Source: Bacillota bacterium | GTDB lineage: Bacteria; Bacillota; Clostridia; Oscillospirales; Ethanoligenentaceae | DNA: 24,695 nt | Direction: 5' to 3' | NCBI GenBank assembly: GCA_023391535.1 | Contig: JAEWAU010000114.1 | Span: 1 to 24,695 of the forward strand | In this document: positions 20,889 to 24,695 of the stretch, piece after piece | Layout of the letters: each line of letters starts with the position of its first letter | Numbering within the stretch: the stretch's first letter is position 1 | Translations under genes and position numbers: made by a program | The notes under the pieces: model-generated | What the model saw: the letters and a program-made list of their open reading frames with translations, nothing else | The model's database searches: none | What the model was told of the DNA's origin: nothing

Positions 20889-22193
20889 ATGAAAAAGGCA
20901 CTCAGCGCACTCAGCATCCTTTGCTCCGTGCTCATGGTTGCATCGGTAACGGCCGGCTGCAGCACGGCGAAGGGAAGCAGCTCTTCTTCTTCGGCGGCGT
21001 CCGGCAGCAGCAGCTCCAGTGCACCGGCCGCGAAAACCACCATTACGATCATGCAGAGCAAAACGGAAATCCAGAACGACATGCAGAAAGTGGTGGACCA
21101 GTACAACGCTTCCCAGAGCGACACCACCGTAAAGCTCCTCGGCACGTCGGGCGACAACTACAACACGGTGCTGCAGTCGCAGTTCTCCGCAACTCCGGCT
21201 TCTGCTCCCACCATCTTCACCGTATCGGGGCCGGGCTCCGAAAAGTTCAACACGTTTGAAGCCGCGCTCGACAGCACCAAGGCCGCCGGCCTGCTGCTCC
21301 CCCAGTTCAAGAACGAAGTGACGGCGGACGGCAAGCTTCTCGGCCTGCCGATGGCCGTGGAAGGCTTCGGGCTGGTGTATAACAAGGATCTGTTCCAGAA
21401 GGCCGGCGTGGACGCCTCCTCGATCACCTCCATGGACGCGCTCGTGGCCGCCTGCAAAAAGCTCAAGGGCGTCAGCGGCGTAACGGCTCCCATCGCGTTC
21501 AGCAAAGAGAACTACTTCATCTTCATCCATCCGTTCAACTGGGCGTTCGCCGTTTCCAGCGATTACGCGAACCAGATCCAGCAGCTCGACAGCGGCAAGA
21601 TCAAGATGAGCGGCATCCCCTCGGTCGTGCAGTGGGCTAAGGACCTCGACGCCATCAAGCCTTACACGAACAAGGCGCTCGACGCGTACGACGACCAGGT
21701 TTCCGGCTTTGCCAGCGGCAAATACGCCATGATTCACCAGGGCGACTGGGTGCAGAGCATGCTCGACCAGGATAAGCTCAGCTTCCAGTACGGCATGATC
21801 CCGTATCCCACGAGCAGCAACACGAAGCTTTCCGTAGGCCTTGCCAACGCGTGGCGCGTCAACAAATACGCCACCGACGCGCAGCAGAAAGCCGCGATGA
21901 GCTTCCTCGACTGGATCATCACGAGCGACGATGGCCAAAAGGTCTGCGCCGATACGTTCGGCTTCATCTCCGCCTACAAGGGCATGAAGTCGGCCAGCAC
22001 TCCGCTTGCCACATCCGTTTCCGATTACGTGCAGAAGGGCCAGACTATTCCGTGGGTGTATAACACCAACTTCCCCAACGGCATCGATGCCGACGGCGCG
22101 GCCCTGATGCAGAAGTACTATGCGGGCGCCATAAGCAGCACCCAGCTTCTCGACCAGCTCACCCAGGTTTGGGTGCAGGACGCACAGAAATAA
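20889..22193 (+). CDS. Carbohydrate ABC transporter substrate-binding lipoprotein (CUT1)
   Basis: This extracellular solute-binding protein of 434 residues is anchored as a lipoprotein. The signal peptide MKKALSALSILCSVLMVASV runs into TAGC with the lipidated Cys24; the -3 residue is Thr rather than the usual Leu. A Ser-rich linker (about 28-48) follows. The mature part has family 1 features: ITIMQSKTEIQNDMQKVVDQYN, KLLGLPMAVEGFGLVYNKDLFQKAGVD, GKYAMIHQGDW and LSVGLANAWRVNKYA. The ATG at 20889 follows AAGGGGA. Two permeases and a GH65 enzyme come next, suggesting a disaccharide ligand. The ligand itself is inferred from the GH65 neighbour, not from the binding site. Confidence 0.93.
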   Translation: MKKALSALSILCSVLMVASVTAGCSTAKGSSSSSSAASGSSSSSAPAAKTTITIMQSKTEIQNDMQKVVDQYNASQSDTTVKLLGTSGDNYNTVLQSQFSATPASAPTIFTVSGPGSEKFNTFEAALDSTKAAGLLLPQFKNEVTADGKLLGLPMAVEGFGLVYNKDLFQKAGVDASSITSMDALVAACKKLKGVSGVTAPIAFSKENYFIFIHPFNWAFAVSSDYANQIQQLDSGKIKMSGIPSVVQWAKDLDAIKPYTNKALDAYDDQVSGFASGKYAMIHQGDWVQSMLDQDKLSFQYGMIPYPTSSNTKLSVGLANAWRVNKYATDAQQKAAMSFLDWIITSDDGQKVCADTFGFISAYKGMKSASTPLATSVSDYVQKGQTIPWVYNTNFPNGIDADGAALMQKYYAGAISSTQLLDQLTQVWVQDAQK

Positions 22194-22262
22194 CCTCCGG
22201 CGCTGCCGGTGAATCCGGAACGGGCATTTCCGTTCTGCGGCTGCCCGGTTCATACGAAGATC

Positions 22263-22309
22263 AAATCCGCGTCAAAAGCTTTTCTCCGTGGGTTTTGGCG
22301 CGGATTTTT
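22263..22309 (+). terminator. Intra-operon hairpin after the binding-protein gene
   Basis: A 15-bp stem (22263-22277 with 22293-22307, one wobble) runs into a TTTTT tail. A second 10-bp hairpin lies at 22352-22376. Partial termination here would leave more binding-protein than permease mRNA, a common arrangement. The rest of the 320-base gap (22194-22514) holds no gene. Confidence 0.65.
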
Positions 22310-22514
22310 CTTCGCCGGGTTTTATCACTTATTCGTATCGGGGTTTCAAAAGAAGGCCGCCTGAACGGAGGCCTTCCCTTTATATCGTACCTTTCCTTCT
22401 TTTCATACTTTTCATACTTTGAAAAAAGCCGAACGCAATTCCGCCGGCGGGAGAGGGAACCGGCCCCTCGAGGGTTCCTGCCCGGCCCGCCACACTGCAC
22501 AAAGGGGCGATCCT

Positions 22515-23402
22515 ATGCCAACAAAGCGCAAGCACCGCCAGAGCCATCTGTATTTCTGGTTGTTCCTGCTGCCCGCGCTGTTTTTCTTCGTCAACGTCGT
22601 CATCGTGCCGTTTATCATGGGCATCGTCTATTCGCTCACCGATTGGAACGGCTTTTCGTTCGCCGGCTCGCATTTCGTCGGCTTCCGCTACTACCTGCGC
22701 GCGTTTCAGGATAAGCAGTTCCTCGCGTCGTTCCTCCTCACCTTCCGCTACGCGATCATCATGGTGCTGGCGGTGAACGTCATCGGCTTTCTGCTGGCTT
22801 TGCTCGTCACGCAGAATATCAAGACGAATACCGCGCTGCGCGGCATTTTCTTCATGCCGAACCTCATCGGCGGCCTCATTCTGGGCTTCATCTGGCAGTT
22901 CGTTTTTTCAAAGCTGTTCGTGCAGCTCGGGCAGGTGCTGCATATGAGCGGGGTGTTCTTCAACTGGCTCACCAATCCCTCCACCGCCTTTTCCAGCCTG
23001 ATCGTCGTGGGCACGTGGCAGATGGCGGGCTATGTGATGATCATCTATATCGCGGGGCTGCAGAGCATCCCCACCGACGTGCTGGAGGCGGCTCAGATCG
23101 ACGGCGCCGGCCCGATGCGGCGGCTTACGCACATCACGCTGCCCCTCATGATGTCCTCGTTTACCATCAGCCTGTTCATCACGCTTTCCAATGCGTTCAA
23201 GCAGTACGACACCAACCTCTCGCTCACAAACGGCGGGCCGTACAACACCACGCAGCTGCTGGCCATGAACATTTACCAAACGGCCTTCAGCCATAATCAA
23301 TACGTGCTCGCGCAGGCCAAAGCCATGATCTTCTTCGTGGTCATCATGGTCATCACGCTCATTCAGGTGCGCCTCACTTCCGATAAGGAGGTGGAGATGT
23401 GA
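22515..23402 (+). CDS. Carbohydrate ABC transporter permease (MalF-like)
   Basis: This inner-membrane permease of 295 residues has about six helices. It shows the CUT1 N-terminus (LYFWLFLLPALFFFVN), the SLTDWNGFSF segment and the EAA loop EAAQIDGAGPMRRLTHITLP that contacts the ATPase. A periplasmic-loop segment SLTNGGPYNTTQ follows, typical of MalF/UgpA-type partners. The ATG at 22515 follows AAAGGGG; a longer in-frame start (22419) would add a non-conserved hydrophilic stretch. It overlaps the next permease by one base (TGATG). It pairs with the second permease. No ATPase gene is adjacent. Confidence 0.95.
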   Translation: MPTKRKHRQSHLYFWLFLLPALFFFVNVVIVPFIMGIVYSLTDWNGFSFAGSHFVGFRYYLRAFQDKQFLASFLLTFRYAIIMVLAVNVIGFLLALLVTQNIKTNTALRGIFFMPNLIGGLILGFIWQFVFSKLFVQLGQVLHMSGVFFNWLTNPSTAFSSLIVVGTWQMAGYVMIIYIAGLQSIPTDVLEAAQIDGAGPMRRLTHITLPLMMSSFTISLFITLSNAFKQYDTNLSLTNGGPYNTTQLLAMNIYQTAFSHNQYVLAQAKAMIFFVVIMVITLIQVRLTSDKEVEM

Positions 23403-24250
23403 TGGAAGGCAAAGCCGCAAAAAAGTTTTCGCCGCTCGTCATTCTCGGCTGGCTGCTCACGCTGGTCGTGCTGTTCCCGCTGTATATCACGCTGGTCAAC
23501 TCCTTTAAAAACCGGCTGGAGATCTTCACAAACCAGCTCAGCCTGCCCCATTCGCTCAGCTTTACCTATTACGCGCAGGCTGCGCAGCAGATGGGCTTCG
23601 GCGTCGCGCTCGGGAACTCGCTGCTCATCACGGTCATCAGCGTGGCGTTCATCGTCGTTTTCGCCGCCATGGCGGCCTGGGTGCTGGTGCGCCGCAAAGC
23701 CCGCGTTTCGAGCGTGATTTTCTACACGTTCATCGCCACGATGCTCATTCCGTTTCAGGCCATCATGATCCCGCTCGTGCAGTACATGAGCAAATGGGCG
23801 ATCGCACCGCTCCATTTTTCGCTGATCAATTCGCGTTACGGCCTCATCTCCATGAACATCGGCTTCGGCATGAGCATGGCCATCTTCCTCTATCACGGAT
23901 TTATCAAAACGGTGCCCTACGAGATGGAGGAGGCCGCCACCATCGACGGCTGCAACAAATTCCAGCTCTTCTGGCGCATCGTGTTCCCCAACCTCGTGCC
24001 CATCACCGTTACGGTGGCCATCCTCAACGTCCTTTCGCTGTGGAACGACTACCTGCTGCCCTCGCTCGTGCTGCGCAGCCCGGAGCTCCGCACCATCCCG
24101 CTCGCCACGTTCTTCTTCTTCGGGGAGTTCAACATCCAGTGGAACCTGGCGCTGGCCGGCCTTGTTATGACGGTGATCCCCGTGATCATTTTCTATCTGT
24201 TTGCCCAGAAGTACATCATCAAGGGCGTCGTTTCCGGCGCAATCAAATAA
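23402..24250 (+). CDS. Carbohydrate ABC transporter permease (MalG-like)
   Basis: This is the second membrane subunit of the CUT1 importer, 282 residues and six predicted helices. The N-terminus has FPLYITLVNSFKN. The ATPase-contact EAA motif is EEAATIDGCNKFQLFWRI, followed by FPNLVPITVTVAILNVLSLWNDYLLP, the classic MalG-type end. The ATG at 23402 shares its A with the upstream stop, and AGGAGG lies 10 bases before it. A GTG at 23399 is an equally close alternative. It is translationally coupled to the first permease. The downstream gene encodes a GH65 enzyme. Confidence 0.95.
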   Translation: MEGKAAKKFSPLVILGWLLTLVVLFPLYITLVNSFKNRLEIFTNQLSLPHSLSFTYYAQAAQQMGFGVALGNSLLITVISVAFIVVFAAMAAWVLVRRKARVSSVIFYTFIATMLIPFQAIMIPLVQYMSKWAIAPLHFSLINSRYGLISMNIGFGMSMAIFLYHGFIKTVPYEMEEAATIDGCNKFQLFWRIVFPNLVPITVTVAILNVLSLWNDYLLPSLVLRSPELRTIPLATFFFFGEFNIQWNLALAGLVMTVIPVIIFYLFAQKYIIKGVVSGAIK

Positions 24251-24544
24251 CAGCCATCCGGCGGAAGCCGGAGCTTTGCAGCCGTCCCCCCTCTAGGGCA
24301 GTTCCATTCAAGGTTGAGAGAGGTGGTGTTTCGTCTGTCCGCCTCCGGCGGGAAGGCGAAACACGCCGGAACAGTTCAGCCTTTTCTGGAAATGCTGTAA
24401 GCGGGAGAAACCCCGCCCCGCCCGTCCCGCGATGGGAAAGGGGAGGGGGCTCTGCACCCGTTTGCCCGCGCGTGAAAGCGCCGCGGGGCGTGGCCGCAGT
24501 TTTGCGGAGCTCCGCTTCATCATGGCAGGGAGTCTGATCCAATT
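24251..24544. other. Non-coding spacer before the GH65 gene
   Basis: I see no gene in these 294 bases. A hairpin with GTGTTTCG/CGAAACAC arms and an inner CCGCC/GGCGG stem lies around 24327-24365, followed by a GC-rich stretch with runs of C and G. The base pattern differs from coding neighbours and may be a dispersed intergenic element. No clear promoter or terminator T-run is visible. Confidence 0.4.
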
Positions 24545-24695
24545 TTGAAGAACAACATCCCGAACGGCACCTTAGGCGGCGACGGCTGGGAAATCGCCGA
24601 AACGCAGCCGCCCGTGCGCGAAAACGCCGCGCACGAGACGCTTTTCTCACAGGGGAACGGCTATCTCGGCCTGCGCGGGAACTTCGAGGAACCTT
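24545..24695 (+). CDS. Glycoside hydrolase family 65 protein, N-terminal fragment (cut by window edge)
   Basis: The open frame from TTG at 24545 reads MKNNIPNGTLGGDGWEIAET and then ETLFSQGNGYLGLRGNFEEP. The ETLFSxGNGYLGLRGNxEE block is the N-terminal signature of GH65 enzymes (maltose, trehalose, kojibiose and nigerose phosphorylases and related hydrolases). These cut alpha-glucobioses in the cytoplasm, usually with phosphate to give beta-glucose 1-phosphate. GGGAG lies 12 bases before the TTG, which is somewhat far, so the start is tentative. The position after binding protein and permeases fits uptake plus phosphorolysis of a disaccharide. The catalytic and specificity regions lie beyond the window, so the exact sugar is undetermined. 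Confidence 0.8.
   Translation, partial: MKNNIPNGTLGGDGWEIAETQPPVRENAAHETLFSQGNGYLGLRGNFEEP

Noticed and set aside
24243..24650. 135-codon minus-strand ORF in the last spacer
   Set aside because: It runs into the GH65 coding start and has low-complexity Arg/Pro content, with no SD or domain.
1..24695. Mobile elements, CRISPR arrays, tRNA or rRNA genes, phage or toxin-antitoxin genes
   Set aside because: I looked for T-loop-like sequences, regular spaced repeats, transposase motifs and small paired ORFs on both strands and found none that I could support.

Overview
The window comes from a GC-rich, anaerobic Firmicute, most likely a gut member of the class Clostridia (Oscillospirales-like). 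The reasons are an Rnf-type redox cluster, a MecA adaptor, Gram-positive style SD sequences and sigma-A promoters with 17-bp spacers, FMN and S-box (SAM-I) riboswitches, a CUT1 sugar transporter with a Ser-rich lipoprotein, and an aldo/keto reductase carrying two 4Fe-4S clusters. Strong GC bias at third codon positions produces many long antisense shadow ORFs. No rRNA, tRNA, CRISPR array, transposase or phage gene is visible.

Layout. 1-2566 (minus): the start of an rnf operon, rnfC-rnfD plus a third gene cut by the window edge. 2915-3499 (+): mecA, closed by a strong terminator. 3567-4256 (minus): rpe. 4327-4816: a structured non-coding stretch. 4817-5176 (+): a small YccF-type membrane protein. 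5361-6497 (minus): the aldo/keto reductase. It is divergent from nadB-nadC (6754-9143, +), which makes NAD precursors and has a palindrome in its promoter. 9348-10712 (minus): a DUF815 AAA+ ATPase whose leader holds a terminator. 11072-14505 (+): ilvB-ilvN-ilvC for branched-chain amino acids, with a candidate attenuator before ilvB. 14586-15982 (+): a promoter, FMN riboswitch and terminator controlling the riboflavin importer ribU, followed by a VOC-fold gene. 15979-17424 (+): a consensus promoter, S-box riboswitch and terminator controlling metK. 17510-18655 (minus): an M20D amidohydrolase. 18854-19714 (+): an orphan beta-class DNA methyltransferase. 19865-24695: a sugar locus with an AraC regulator (minus) divergent from a lipoprotein binding protein, two CUT1 permeases and the start of a GH65 glycoside phosphorylase/hydrolase.

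How the genes work together. Most of the window is housekeeping metabolism under transcript-level control. Two riboswitch-terminator units (FMN, SAM) and two candidate leader terminators (ilvB, DUF815) sit between a promoter and its gene. The right end is a catabolic island that probably imports an alpha-glucobiose and splits it in the cytoplasm. The cluster has no transporter ATPase, so a shared MsmX/MsmK-type ATPase is presumably encoded elsewhere.

The most unusual observations are: an Rnf-like RnfC without the glycine-rich nucleotide-binding signature; a dispersed 14-bp palindrome that appears in both coding tails and spacers; a promoter-proximal terminator ahead of the DUF815 gene; an ilvB leader terminator without T-box hallmarks; and a roughly 90-nt imperfect hairpin in a non-coding region. 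I did not find strong evidence for a wholly new multi-gene system.
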